From NCBI GenBank assembly GCA_026745465.1, contig JACYXH010000343.1, positions 1,812,501-1,876,500 of the forward strand: a stretch of 64,000 nt of DNA. Reading direction: 5' to 3'. Position numbers and translations under genes: made by a program. The notes beneath the pieces were generated by a model, which was given only the letters and a program-made list of their open reading frames with translations, did not search any database and was not told the origin of the DNA. Of this stretch, positions 11,701 through 22,508 are shown piece by piece (the first letter of the stretch is position 1; every line of letters begins with the position of its first letter). Origin of the DNA: Lota lota. Taxonomy: Eukaryota; Chordata; Actinopteri; Gadiformes; Lotidae.

Positions 11701-14700
11701 CCATACAAGGAGGTGACGTGTACCCATACAAGGAGGTGACGTGTACCCATACAAGGAGGTGACGTGTACCCATACAAGGAGGTGACGTGTACCCAATGAA
11801 TTGCCTGCAGAGTTGTGGCAGTACACCTAACCAGAAATATTCTAGTATTTTACAAAAAGAAAACAATGCTCTGAAAGCATGTTGTCATTATGAATAAAAG
11901 CCATTTGAATGTGTATGTTGTTTCATGGTGCACATTGAACAGTGCTTGGGCCAGCTCTAAATGTGGACTGAATGCCTGAAGCCCAGGCATGTTAACGGGT
12001 CAGTAATCCTCTTATGGGCCCTGTGTGTCCAGGACTATCGGCAGCCAGACAGGAAGAGAGACAACGAGCAGAGGGCGGCAGCGAGCGCTAACGGCCAATC
12101 GGCAGCCAGCATTACAGCAGACAGCAGTGATAGGGTGGAACCAGGTACGGCTGCTGCCATTCAACGGGTTTCAAATGGGGATGTCATGTTGCTATCGGTA
12201 GGAACGTGTGTAAACAGTATAAACTACCACTTCTTTTGTGCTATGCTATCTGCCAATAGCAGCTCAGTATCAGGCCAAAAGGATTGGATTGGTTCCCTAG
12301 TTTGAGATTCAGTGAGCTGGATCAACAAACTCCTCATGGGTTACCTTCTTTTTGGAAATGTAAAATGTTTAATTCTGTATCTATTTAAATGTATTTGAGA
12401 TATGTACCTACTTTGATGTGATCTTTTTGAGAGTAGATAGTGTGTTTGAGTATCTCAATTGGAAAGAAAAGCTGGGTAATCAGAAGGGTGCGTTTGTTTT
12501 GTGGTGGAGCAGCAGCGGGGGAAGCTGGTCGAAGCACGACCACCGTGGTGGATCTCACAGACGAGCCGGCTGTGAAGAAGCCGAGGACCGAAGGGTAATG
12601 ACTGCCGTGACCACCATGTGTTTCTGTATTTCATAACCTGAACCCCTGAGCACTCAGGCTTCTTCCTGCCTGTGACCGCCTGTTTGTTTCATCTGTGGCC
12701 ATTGGAAAGATGAGATGCACTTTACGATGGATTCAAATGATGATCAGGATGACTTTCAGACTAGGTCTTGTCGACCGATGGCTCCATGTATGATACGAGC
12801 CATTTACAGTTAGCCTCCTATTTCCTACACAAGGTCCTCATTCGCCAGAGACATGGAGTGAAGCAAACAAGCACCAATTAGTGCTGACGACTTGCCTCTA
12901 ATGTGCTGTGTCAGTTAAGCTTTCACTTTTAGACAACCAATCCTCCCCCATCTCAGGTCAGAGGAGCCGGCCAAGCAAACGGAGACCGTCAATCTAGACA
13001 GTGACAACGCAGCAGAGGATGCCGGTAAGAACACTGATTAATTATAACAGTTGGTAGAAAGTTTCAGAATTACTTCAAAATATGTCCTTCCTTATGCTTT
13101 CAATATATTGATTGCCACTACTGGTAAATCGATGCAACTGATTGGTTATGCCTGCCTCTTGTATATCCATGTGACTCTACGTTAGACTGCACCATTGTGG
13201 AAGAGGTTGGTTCAGGATCTGAGGTCCTGGAAGGAATAGAAGACACCGGAGATGCAGAGGTCAGTTATCTGAGTATAAATGTGGTTTTTTTAGTGGCGCC
13301 TTTTCAGATAATCTGCTTTACGAAATACGAAACCATGGACCATGGCCTTTATACCGAGATGTGGTGTGTGACACAAGATAGTCTAGAGGTTAAGGGTGTT
13401 GGACTCCCTGCCAAAAGGTTCTGGGTTCAAAGCCCAATGTCCACGGTGTACCTATGTGCATCCTTGAGCAAGAAACCCAACCCCTACCTTCTCATGAATG
13501 ACATGCATCTAAAAAACAATCACTACATCCCTTGGGGTGAAAGCCTTCCCTGTGCTTGTCTTCTTCTCTGGTGCCCTAATATTTGGGATAAATGGTGACT
13601 TGGTCTGACTGGTCATACCCTCTCTGTTGCCCCCCGACTAGCTGAGTGACGGGTGTCTGGAGGAGGCCCCCGCGGCACCACACGACGACCAGGATGACAA
13701 CCTGGAGGGGACCAACAAATTCTACTGCTACCTCTGCAGCATTACCTGCCACAGCCAGCAGGTGGGGGCGATGCACTCACTGTGTAACATGGATGTCCAT
13801 CCATCCATAGTGGAGTCCCCTTATTCACATAGGGGACATCTAAGATCGTAGCAGTAGCTCAGTGGGGAAGCTGAATGCAGAATGTATTTATAACTAAAAA
13901 GATATAGTTATAGTAACTGACATTATTGTAAGACGCTTTCAATAAAAGCGTCCACCGAAGGATGCTCATAACACATTGGAATGGCCATGGTGTGTTCCCT
14001 AACCTCTGGCTGTATTTGTGTCATGGTAGAACTTCCGCAGTCACATGAACGGCATCTCCCACCAGCAGAGGATGATGGAGATCCAGCACATGAGTAACGC
14101 CTGTCTGGTCACGCTGCTGCCGCCACGCATGCAGGACTCTCTTCAGGCTGCTCACAAAGACGGGTCAGCTTCACACACTGCTTCCCCTTACTGTACCGTC
14201 TTCACACACTGCTTCCCCTTACTGTACCGTCTTCACACACTGCTTCCCCTTACTGTGCCGTCTTCACACACTGCTTCCCCTTACTGTACCGTCTTCACAC
14301 ACTGCTTCCCCTTACTGTACCGTCTTCACACACTGCTTCCCCTTACTGTACCGTCTTCACACACTGCTTCCCCTTACTGTACCGTCTTCACACACTGCTT
14401 CCCCTTACTGTACCGTCTTCACACACTGCTTCCCCTTACTGTACCGTCTTCACACACTGCTTCCCCTTACTGTACCGTCTTCACACACTGCTTCCCCTTA
14501 CTGTACCGTCTTCACACACTGCTTCCCCTTACTGTACCGTCTTCACACATCCACAGCTTCTGTCTTCTAGTCTTCTTGACTAGATAATGATTCACATGTC
14601 ATGGGCTGTTTGGGAGTTGGTTATACACTTGGTTAACATAGTGTGATATTAACAGTATCAGTCGTAGTAGACCACGAATTGGAATCAAAAATCATCAAAC

Positions 14701-17700
14701 CTTGTATCTCAGATCCCAGCATCTACTCTGCACTCTAATATAGTTATAGTCTATATAACTAATATATATAGTCTATATAGTCTATAGTTGTTCTTGATGT
14801 AATTAGATATGTGCTCCGATATTGATTCTATTGTTTGATTGATCGCAGCCTTGTGAGTCGCTTGTGCTAAATGATGTAGCTTTACATGACCCAGTAGCGC
14901 TGTAGCTTTACATGACCCAGTAGCGCTGTAGCTTTACATGACCCAGTAGCGCTGTAGCTTTACATGACCCAGTAGCGCTGTAGCTTTACATGACCCAGTA
15001 GCGCTGTAGCTTTACATGACCCAGTAGCGCTGTAGCTTTACATGACCCAGTAGCGCTGTAGCTTTACATGACCCAGTAGCGCTGTAGCTTTACATGACCC
15101 AGTAGCGCTGTAGCTTTACATGACCCAGTAGCGCTGTAGCTTTACATGACCCAGTAGCGCTGTAGCTTTACATGACCCAGTAGCGCTGTAGCAGGAATAA
15201 TACAGCATATCCTTTTGGTCTCGTGTTTGTGTGTCTCCAGGAAGAAAAGAGCAGAGCCTGTGCACTGGTGTCCCAGCTGTGGACTTCATCTGACGTGTGG
15301 AGCCACTGACCACCGCTGCACCAAGGAACACCAGGTAACACGCCACACTCTCTTACTAGCTTGTGTGCATCACAATGTATCATGAGAGGACCGGGGGTCG
15401 TAGTGCTGTAAGCTCCGCCATATTGAGAGGACCGGGGGTCGTAGTGCTGTAAGCTCCGCCATATTGAGAGGACCGGGGGTCGTAGTGCTGTAAGCTCCGC
15501 CATATTGAGAGGACCGGGGGTCGTAGTGCTGTAAGCTCCGCCATATTGAGAGGACCGGGGGTCGTAGTGCTGTAAGCTCCGCCATATTGAGAGGACCGGG
15601 GGTCGTAGTGCTGTAAGCTCCACCATATTGAGAGGACCGGGGGTCGTAGTGCTGTAAGCTCCGCCATATTGAGAGGACCGGGGGTCGTAGTGCTGTAAGC
15701 TCCGCCATATTGAGAGGACCGGGGGTCGTAGTGCTGTAAGCTCCACCATATTGAGAGGACTCGGGGGTCGTAGTGCTGTAAGCTCCACCATATTGAGAGG
15801 ACCGGGGGTCGTAGTGCTGTAAGCTCCACCATATTGAGAGGACCGGGGGTCGTAGTGCTGTAAGCTCCGCCATATTGAGAGGACCGGGGGTCGTAGTGCT
15901 GTAAGCTCCACCATATTGAGAGGACTCGGGGGTCGTAGTGCTGTAAGCTCCACCATATTGAGAGGACCGGGGGTCGTAGTGCTGTAAGCTCCACCATATT
16001 GAGAGGATCGGGGGTCGTAGTGCTGTAAGCTCCACCATATTGAGAGGACCGGGGGTCGTAGTGCTGTAAGCTCCACCATATTGAGAGGACTCGGGGGTCG
16101 TAGTGCTGTAAGCTCCACCATATTGAGAGGACCGGGGGTCGTAGTGCTGTAAGCTCCACCATATTGAGAGGATCGGGGGTCGTAGTGCTGTAAGCTCCAC
16201 CATATTGAGAGGACCGGGGGTCGTAGTGCTGTAAGCTCCGCCATATTGAGAGGACCGGGGGTCGTAGTGCTGTAAGCTCCACCATATTGAGAGGATCGGG
16301 GGTCGTAGTGCTGTAAGCTCCGCCATATTGAGAGGACCGGGGGTCGTAGTGCTGTAAGCTCCACCATATTGAGAAGATCGGGGGTCGTAGTGCTGTAAGC
16401 TCCACCATATTGAGAGGATCGGGGGTCGTAGTGCTGTAAGCTCCACCATATTGAGAGGACCGGGGGTCGTAGTGCTGTAAGCTCCGCCATATTGAGAGGA
16501 CCGGGGGTCGTAGTGCTGTAAGCTCCACCATATTGAGAGGATCGGGGGTCGTAGTGCTGTAAGCTCCGCCATATTGAGAGGACCGGGGGTCGTAGTGCTG
16601 TAAGCTCCTAAGCTCCGCTAATGAAAACATTGTTTGCCCACGTCTCGTATGAGAAACGCTCCATAGCTACAAATAATTTCACGATTACTAAACAGTGACA
16701 ATACAACCATTACTACTACCATAATAACTAACTTTCCAATGCTGCTATGCTTCCAAAATGGCGGCGGTCATTGCGATGTGACCACTGTAGCATGTGACAC
16801 CAACTACAGGAACCCCCTAATTTGCACATTTGAGTATTTCAATTCAAAGCTACATTCTATGTTACTTTTTTACTGCCGCTATTTACGCCATTAAAACAAT
16901 ATCTGAACTAGAACGTTTCTCAGAATAAAATGTACGCTGCTTAACAAACATAGTGCAGGTTTAAGATGAATCAGTGGTTTTAAAAGCAGCTTGGCAGCCT
17001 GCCTGGGCCCTCCTGCACGGTCTGCAGGAAGACCTTCAAGAGCCCCCAGCTGTTTGTGGGGTCCCAGGAGCACAGGGTGGAGGAGGTTAGGCCTAGGGTT
17101 AGGGCCATGCTGCCGGATAGTGGACCCTTCTTTTTACTGTCCTTTTATTTATACAGCTTATTGTCATTGAGGCTAAAGCACTAAAGAGAGACCTGATTTG
17201 CAGTATGACACATCTACAAACACAAAACAAGACAGACAATACAGGCAAATACAAGAATGACCTTTTGACTCTTCGTTGATCCTGGGTTCAAACCCTAATG
17301 TCTGCAGTATCTGTAGGCAAGTTTGGGCAAGGCCCCTACCTTTTTAGATAAATAACTAAACGATATGGATACAAAGAATACTAATGTAGTTGCAGAATAG
17401 AATGGATCATTTTCCTCTGCACTGGGGCACATCTTCATGGTGTGGTTTCCGTATGGTCTTCAGGAGAAGCAGGGTTTGGGGGCCTTCTCTGGGCTGGATC
17501 CTGGGGGCTTCCAGAGGGACCACCAAGACGGCTGCGAGGTGGAAGGAGAGGAGAGGGACGAGAGCCACGGCTCCGATCAGCTGGTGACACAAGCGTTTCA
17601 CGTTTTAGAAAACAACTCCTGGAACAGATGTTGAAAAGGAATTGTTGGTAATAATGGTTGATGTTTCTGTGTGTCCACCCCCAGGATAAGCCGTCGTCCC

Positions 17701-19036
17701 AGACCGAGGTGACCTTGGAGAGAATGAGCGTGGATGAGGAGTACAAGACTAACACGGTGTATGGTGAGTGCTGACCATCTCTCTGTCATTTTGTGATGTC
17801 TAAGTCCACTTCACCCATTATCCATTGAGTTTAACAAGAATGTAAGCTTATAGTAAGCACCTGTGTTAATAATGACATCAAATGTTTGGGTAAAGATGCA
17901 GCAGTATTACAGTCGTTAAACCCCATGTGATTAAGTGTCTCTCCTTTGCGCTACAGGCTCTCGTTTCCTAGTGCCAGTGGCCGGCTTCCTCTGTCGCCTC
18001 TGCAACAAATTCTACCACTTTGAGTCCTCTGCATTACACTCCCACTGCAAGTCTCTCACACACTTTGAGCACCTCAAGGTCAGTTTGAACAAGGTAGAAA
18101 AACCCTTTTATAAGAACAGTCCTGTGCCTTTTCAAGATAATGGTAATATGATACCTAACGCATTGTAAAGATTGAATCCAGTAGTACTGAAATATGATCA
18201 CCTACATGACGTCGACTCTAAGGATGTGCGTCTTATTGATTCTATAGAAGTACAAAGTCTTGAAGAGCAGCCAGCAGGACGGGCCTCCCACAGCCAGCCC
18301 TTCTGAGGACCGGCCCGTCAGCGACCTCCAGTGTTTGGACAGTACCTGTAGCCCCGCTGCCTCCAGCGACCCACCAGTAGAACCCCAGGAGAGCCGACAG
18401 GACCCCCCCATCCTGACCGAGGAGGAGGAGGAGAAGCTGCTGTCCCAGGATCCGTCCGAGCTGCCTGACGGAACCGAGCCTGAGGCGGACTGTGACCAGG
18501 CGGCACCGGCTGTCGCGCCATTGGCTGAGGAGGCCCCGGCTGACGCGCTATTGGCTGAGGAGGCCCCGGCTGACGCGCTATTGGCTGAGGAGGCCCCGGC
18601 TGACGCGCTATTGGCTGAGGAGGCCCCGGCTGACGCGCTATTGGCTGAGGAGGCACCGGCTGACGCGATATTGGCTGAGGAGGCCCCGGCTGACGCGCTA
18701 TTGGCTGAGGAGGCCCCGGCTGACACGCTATTGGCTAAGGAGGTGCCTGCTGATGCGCCATTGGCTGAGGTGGTCCCGGCTGACACGCTATTGGCTAAGG
18801 AGGTGCCTGCTGATGCGCCATTGGCTGAGGAGGCCCCGGCTGACCCGCCGTTGGTGGAGGTTGCGCCGGCTGACGCGCTATTGGCTGAGGAGGCCCCGGC
18901 TGACGCGCTATTGGCTGAGGAGCCAACAGCTGAAGAAGAAGAAGCAGCAGTGGAGGAGGAGAAAGAAACACCAGAGAAGAAGACAAGCACAGGAAAGGCG
19001 AAAGCTGCCCCCAAGAGAAGGTCAAGGAGACGCTAG
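8765..19036 (+). CDS. ciz1: Cip1-interacting zinc finger protein (CIZ1)
   Basis: CIZ1 is a nuclear-matrix protein that promotes initiation of DNA replication and binds p21/CIP1 and cyclins. Coding exons, all GT-AG and in frame: 8765-8943, 9115-9236, 10422-10609, 12033-12144, 12513-12594, 12957-13024, 13186-13259, 13642-13761, 14030-14163, 15241-15334, 16990-17085, 17464-17583, 17685-17763, 17957-18078, 18248-19036. The product is 792 aa (human 898). The N-terminus MFNPHIH leads into Gln13, then Pro and His runs. GNMRGFAMGGQQF matches the vertebrate GNLRGYGMA region. Two intact C2H2 fingers follow (CYLCSITC..., CPSCGLHL...). A third, CTVCRKTFKSP, has lost its first His. The matrin-like finger is FLVPVAGFLCRLCNKFYHF. 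The C-terminus has about thirteen acidic decapeptides (residues about 620-755) and a basic tail KRRSRRR. Exon 11 was placed by homology to human and is the least certain. Alternative in-frame ATGs upstream of 8765 look non-conserved. Confidence 0.92.
8788..8826 (+). repeat. polyglutamine-coding CAG/CAA tract
   Basis: Thirteen consecutive Gln codons, a CAG/CAA mixture, in ciz1 exon 1. Human CIZ1 also begins with a Gln-rich segment. The CAA interruptions should make the tract fairly stable. Confidence 0.9.
9462..10421 (+). repeat. 27/35-bp minisatellite made of the ciz1 exon 3 acceptor
   Basis: 32 units fill the 3' end of ciz1 intron 2. The basic 27-bp unit is GTAACATGCGAGGCT followed by CTGTGTGTCCAG. 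A 35-bp version has an extra TTGTGGTG before TCCAG. Exon 3 itself starts with the same bases, GTAACATGCGAGGCT, directly after the final CCAG at 10421. Two units read GAAAC instead of GTAAC. The last unit before the exon is a 35-bp one. Long frames on both strands across the array are artefacts of 27 being divisible by three. Confidence 0.95.
11041..11795. repeat. 23-bp minisatellite, about 33 copies
   Basis: The unit is GGAGGTGACGTGTACCCATA plus CAA or TAA, in ciz1 intron 3. Copies differ almost only at one C/T position. Each carries TGACGTG, a CRE/ATF-like half site. All three minus-strand frames are open across it, which is a period effect. Confidence 0.97.
12511..12516 (+). other. NAGNAG tandem acceptor of ciz1 exon 5
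   Basis: The exon 5 acceptor reads AGCAG, so splicing can start the exon at 12513 or 12516. Both keep the frame and differ by one codon: G|CA GCG GGG versus G|CG GGG. Confidence 0.6.
13377..13520 (+). mobile_element. tRNA-derived SINE copy
   Basis: It has an A-box-like head (TAGTCTAGAGGTTAAGGGTG), a B-box-like GGTTCAAAGCC, then the shared body around ATGTCCACGG and TCCTTGAGCAAG. It lies in ciz1 intron 7. The same family recurs many times in the window. Confidence 0.75.
13926..13965 (+). mobile_element. SINE tail fragment
   Basis: GTAAGACGCTTTCAATAAAA followed by GCGTCCACCGAAGG matches the 3' tail of the SINE family seen complete at 50135-50295. The body is missing. Confidence 0.5.
14170..14549. 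repeat. 31-bp minisatellite, about 12 copies
   Basis: The unit joins TTCACACACTGCTTCCCC to TTACTGTACCGTC. It starts six bases after the ciz1 exon 9 donor (GG|GTCAGC) and lies in intron 9. With a 31-bp period all three forward frames stay open, which makes exon 9 look longer than it is. Confidence 0.95.
14875..15192. repeat. 26-bp minisatellite, about 12 copies
   Basis: The unit is TGTAGCTTTACATGACCCAG plus TAGCGC, nearly identical in every copy. It ends 48 bp before the acceptor of ciz1 exon 10. Confidence 0.96.
15384..16608. repeat. 41-bp minisatellite, about 30 copies
   Basis: The unit begins GAGGACCGGGGGTCGTAGTG and continues CTGTAAGCTCCGCCATATTGA. Variants have GATCGGGGG, a 42-bp GACTCGGGGG form, or CACCATATT. 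It starts about 50 bp after the donor of ciz1 exon 10. All minus-strand frames are open (400-440 codons) but the translation is purely repetitive. Confidence 0.97.
16755..16765 (+). promoter_or_regulatory. YY1-like site in ciz1 intron 10
   Basis: AAAATGGCGGC is an excellent match to the YY1 core AAnATGGCGGC, but it is intronic and follows the 41-bp array. No promoter is otherwise evident. Confidence 0.3.
17260..17345 (+). mobile_element. SINE fragment
   Basis: It contains CTGGGTTCAAACCCTAATGT and the CTGTAGGCAAG body motif of the local SINE family. Head and tail are degenerate. It lies in ciz1 intron 11. Confidence 0.55.
18520..18930 (+). repeat. 30-bp coding minisatellite in ciz1 last exon
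   Basis: About thirteen 30-bp units encode a decapeptide of the type EEAPADALLA, with variants such as KEVPADAPLA and EVVPADTLLA. The array is in frame and ends in an acidic stretch before the basic C-terminus. The GC-rich unit leaves other frames on both strands open, giving spurious ORFs. Confidence 0.93.
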
Positions 19037-21936
19037 GAGAGTCCAACCTTGAGATGAGAAACTCAACAAATTACTACCTTAGAACTGTTTGGTATTTTTC
19101 CTTTTTGTTATCTTCTTTTGTTTGTTTCAGATGGATTGCTGTTGTGGATATCCTGTCCTCATGGAACTGAGCGTCATATTTGATGGGACATGGAACAGAT
19201 ATATAGGTTTTCTAACAGGCATTCAGTAGGAGTGTGGCTTAAGCTTGTGGGAAACAAGGACATTAACGTCTCTTATTCAACACATGAGGTTTAGAATTCA
19301 TTACCAGTTTACAGACTAGTTAGGCAAAAGACTAGATATGCAGACCAGGCCCAAAGTAGCACATGAGGCAGCTTGCAGTGACTTTGTTCTACTTCTTGTC
19401 ACAAAATGATTTGAGAAAAGGTCTATATCTGACCATGAAACCAGCTCTAGCTCGGTCCCAAACTTTGAACGTGTTGTGTGAATAAGATGGAGCGTATGTG
19501 TATGGTTACCAGAGCTGGTTTTGTAAATGTGACATTTGGTGATCAAAGTGGGGAGAAAAAGGATTAAATGTAATAACAATTTTTCAAGAATTGAAAAAAC
19601 AAAAAAACAAAAAAAAACAGACACATATGGTTACAAAACACCTACTTAGATAAATAAAGTTTTAGACAAGTCTGATCTACCTGATGAATGAATATTAGCG
19701 TGTCGGGATTTGAGCTGGGCTAATCCTAATTGGGGCATTATTTTATATATGAAAAGATATTGTATTTGTTTTTGATCTGACCCATGGTTTAAGAAATGAG
19801 GTAGTTTAGACTGTTCCATAGTTTCATCAAAAGGTAAAGATGACCAGTGAAAAATGAATGGCAGGTAGATTTTGTTTAATGTCCACTTAAGTCGGTGGAC
19901 ATTTGAGCCAAAGTTTATCTCTCCAGAAAACTAATTTTGACCAATGATGTGAAAAGGTTTCACCTCGAAAGTTGGTTGAAGGAGAACATAATGACAACAT
20001 ACTATACACTCAAAGTAAGCAGAGTTATTGATACATAACCATGGCGTTTACCGCAAATGCTTTCCATGAAGCACCATTTTTATTATTTTGGTTTATGAAT
20101 TGTCGAATGTAACTGCTCCATGGAACCACATCATAATTTAGGTGACACTTTGAAGAAAGTGTTTGCTTGAGTATTAAACTGAATCATTTGAGTCTTATCC
20201 TAGCTTTGATAAAGTAAGTTGTCCCAAGATGTTCAAGTTTGTTGTTGACATTTGTATGTAAATCATTTGGGTGTTTAAGTGTTTTCAACTGTGCAACACA
20301 TTCTCAGCTGCTGTTGCCCTCCCATCAGATGTGTATGACCGCACCATTCAGATCAGCATACTTGTCCCATCTGAATCCCAATGGAGTGGGTTCTTTTTAA
20401 TATTCATTTCAGAAAAAACACAAAATGCCTGTAATCTTGACCATTAAAAGGACATTTAAATGTCTTTCAGTGTATATGGAACCTAATTTGGATGCTTCTA
20501 ATTGACTAGACGCACAGTAACGAGGAACAAACTAAATCTAAAATGTGCTGTAACTATTATCCTCTGGAATTCAACCATGCATTACAAAAGACTGCTCTGT
20601 TTCTTGAGGACTGGAACCATTATTGAAGATATAGCTGCAAGTGTTACTAGTGGTTCATGGGCTTATGACATGCATTCACATTTTCCTATTTTTTGCTCAT
20701 TTTCAATCTGAAGTGTTTTTGATTCATTTTGTGGCGATACACTGGAGGGGCAGTTCTAGTTTTCATTTAAAATGCCCCAACTATACATTGCCTATACTTC
20801 TTGTGGTATTTATAGTATAAAACGCCAGTTGCCATTCAATGTAGCACATCTACGGTCCTCTAAATCAGACCGATAGAGAATAGAATAATTTGTTAGCCTA
20901 GCATCATTTGTTAATCGATTGCCTAGTTATAGATTTATGCTTATGTATATTTTATAACTGGTTTCAAATTGTTGATCATCTTGAGAGGATACACCACTTC
21001 TCTCTTCAATGCTGGTCTATTTAAAATGTTCTGAAACATGACAAAATGAGGGGACCTTTTCAACCATCTGGCAGTTCAACGTACATAGCGATCTCTTGGC
21101 TGGTGTTTGAATTAACATAGGGAGAACAACTTGCGTTTTCTGGACTAAATTGTGCATGGAAAAAAAGATGAATGTAACTAGGACAAGTTTTTGCTTGTGT
21201 CTCTGAAGGTAGACGAGAGGTCTGTAAAGGAACAGTTCAAATCAAGGTTGTATGTTTTATTATTGTATTTTTATTCAGCAACTGACAAATGAACAAACGG
21301 CTATTGGTTTTTTTCCAACTGCTGGAAGTTTCATGTATTTTTGAAAGTTGAATGTTTTGTCATTTTAATTTATATTAAAATATCAGATAATTCCCACAAT
21401 TGTTCTTATTTAAATGACCGGGGGGAGAGGGTGCTCTAATAATCAGCATAATACAAATTAGTATTTCCTGAATGCACCTTTGATAGTGACACAGAAATAC
21501 TAATGTGTGGAAACATTAAATGGAATGTACATGTACAACACATTTATATAATAAATACACAGATCTGAATGTTTCCAAAAATCAAGGAATAGCTAGATGG
21601 TTTGGAAGTGTATAAGATAACACGTAAATTGTCTCCTTATCTTTCCATCCAATGTTATTTCAACTGATTCACAGACAGATGCTACTCAGCAGGAAAATAA
21701 ATCAACTAAGCTACATCGTTCTGGTAACAGACTGGGGAGGTCAATACTAATCATTTATAACAATAGCATGCCACTTCTTCCACCTAAAGTTAAACTTTCT
21801 GAAAAACAACATTGGTTTAATTATAAATTAAGATACCGTATGCACCTGTGGTACACCGTCTTATCAAATGTATGAAACAAAATAAACTTTAAATATTTGA
21901 CAGGAAGAGTATACGTTCTACACTAATGTCTCACAG
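19037..21936. other. ciz1/bbln convergent 3' interval
   Basis: About 2.9 kb of AT-rich, low-repeat sequence holds the 3' UTRs of ciz1 (plus) and bbln (minus). For bbln, reverse AATAAA signals (TTTATT) occur near 21256 and 21270. No further gene was recognised. Confidence 0.6.
19653..19658 (+). promoter_or_regulatory. candidate polyadenylation signal of ciz1
   Basis: AATAAA about 617 bases after the ciz1 stop, in AT-rich sequence. Later signals such as AATAAA near 21880 could also serve, so the 3' end is uncertain. Confidence 0.45.
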
Positions 21937-22508
21937 TCATGTTTTTTCAATGTCTTGTTCTTTTTGGGGTGATGAAGAGGAGTCCTCTTCATCCATGTCC
22001 TTCGTCGGGGGTCCAGCCAACTGAGCCCGGAACTCCACCCGCGCTTGACGGTTGGACTCCAGGAGTTCATGCAGTTTTCCATTCAGAGAGTCATTGCGGT
22101 CTTCCAAGTCATCCAAACAATTGTTAATCTGATCCAGCATGGAGTTGATGGAAGCATATTCTGAAAGTCAAGTACACAATGAGTAGGTGCGTACAGATCT
22201 ACTTTGAATAATCTTCTGTTGGATTGAATGAGTCCAAATAAAACCTTCAATCATGCTAGCAGTTTGGTGTTGGTCTAGTAGTAACTAATAATGTAACTAA
22301 TAATAAATAAACGATTCTTCGAAAGGTATGGGATGGATAAGGAGAAGTTGAAAGGTGACAGCAGGCCACAGCATTAGCAGTTAGCCCACATAAGAGCAAG
22401 AAACCGATAAATGACAGCTGTGTTTCTACCTTCTTCACTGAAATCGTCTTCGTCTTCTATGTTCGTGTCGTCGATAGAAATGTTGGGGTCACCATTTGGT
22501 CCAGACAT
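21937..22508 (-). CDS. bbln: bublin coiled-coil protein (C9orf16 homologue)
   Basis: Two coding exons on the minus strand, 22430-22508 and 21937-22160, joined in phase 1, encode 100 aa. The start MSGPNGD and the core EYASINSMLDQINNCLDDLE with ELLESNRQARVEFRAQL match the vertebrate C9orf16/BBLN family (human 83 aa). The fish protein has a longer acidic Ser-rich tail (MDEEDSSSSPQ). The central part, about residues 28-75, has heptad-like Leu/Ile spacing and is predicted to form a short coiled coil. BBLN homologues are linked to intermediate-filament organisation. It is tail-to-tail with ciz1, as in human 9q34, and divergent from trim23, which is not the human arrangement. The donor GTAGAA and acceptor TTTCAG are both clear. 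Its 3' UTR is unmapped. Confidence 0.93.

Noticed and set aside
10943..11866. Three overlapping minus-strand ORFs of 250-307 codons
   Set aside because: A 23-bp unit cycles through all three frames, and the unit happens to lack stops. The translation is purely repetitive.
14045..14587. Extended ciz1 exon 9 frame through the 31-bp array
   Set aside because: A donor at 14164 joins in phase to exon 10, giving conserved CIZ1 sequence; the extension is repeat translation.
9462..16608. Regular repeats resembling a CRISPR array
   Set aside because: Units are directly adjacent with no unique spacers, and the setting is vertebrate introns.
15168..16630. Minus-strand ORFs of 400-440 codons
   Set aside because: They are the 41-bp array read in three frames without any non-repeat domain.
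18202..19014. Minus-strand 270-codon ORF rich in Ala/Ser and the plus +1-frame 186-codon ORF
   Set aside because: Both are shadows of the GC-rich coding repeat in the ciz1 last exon, which is in the frame continuous with conserved upstream exons.
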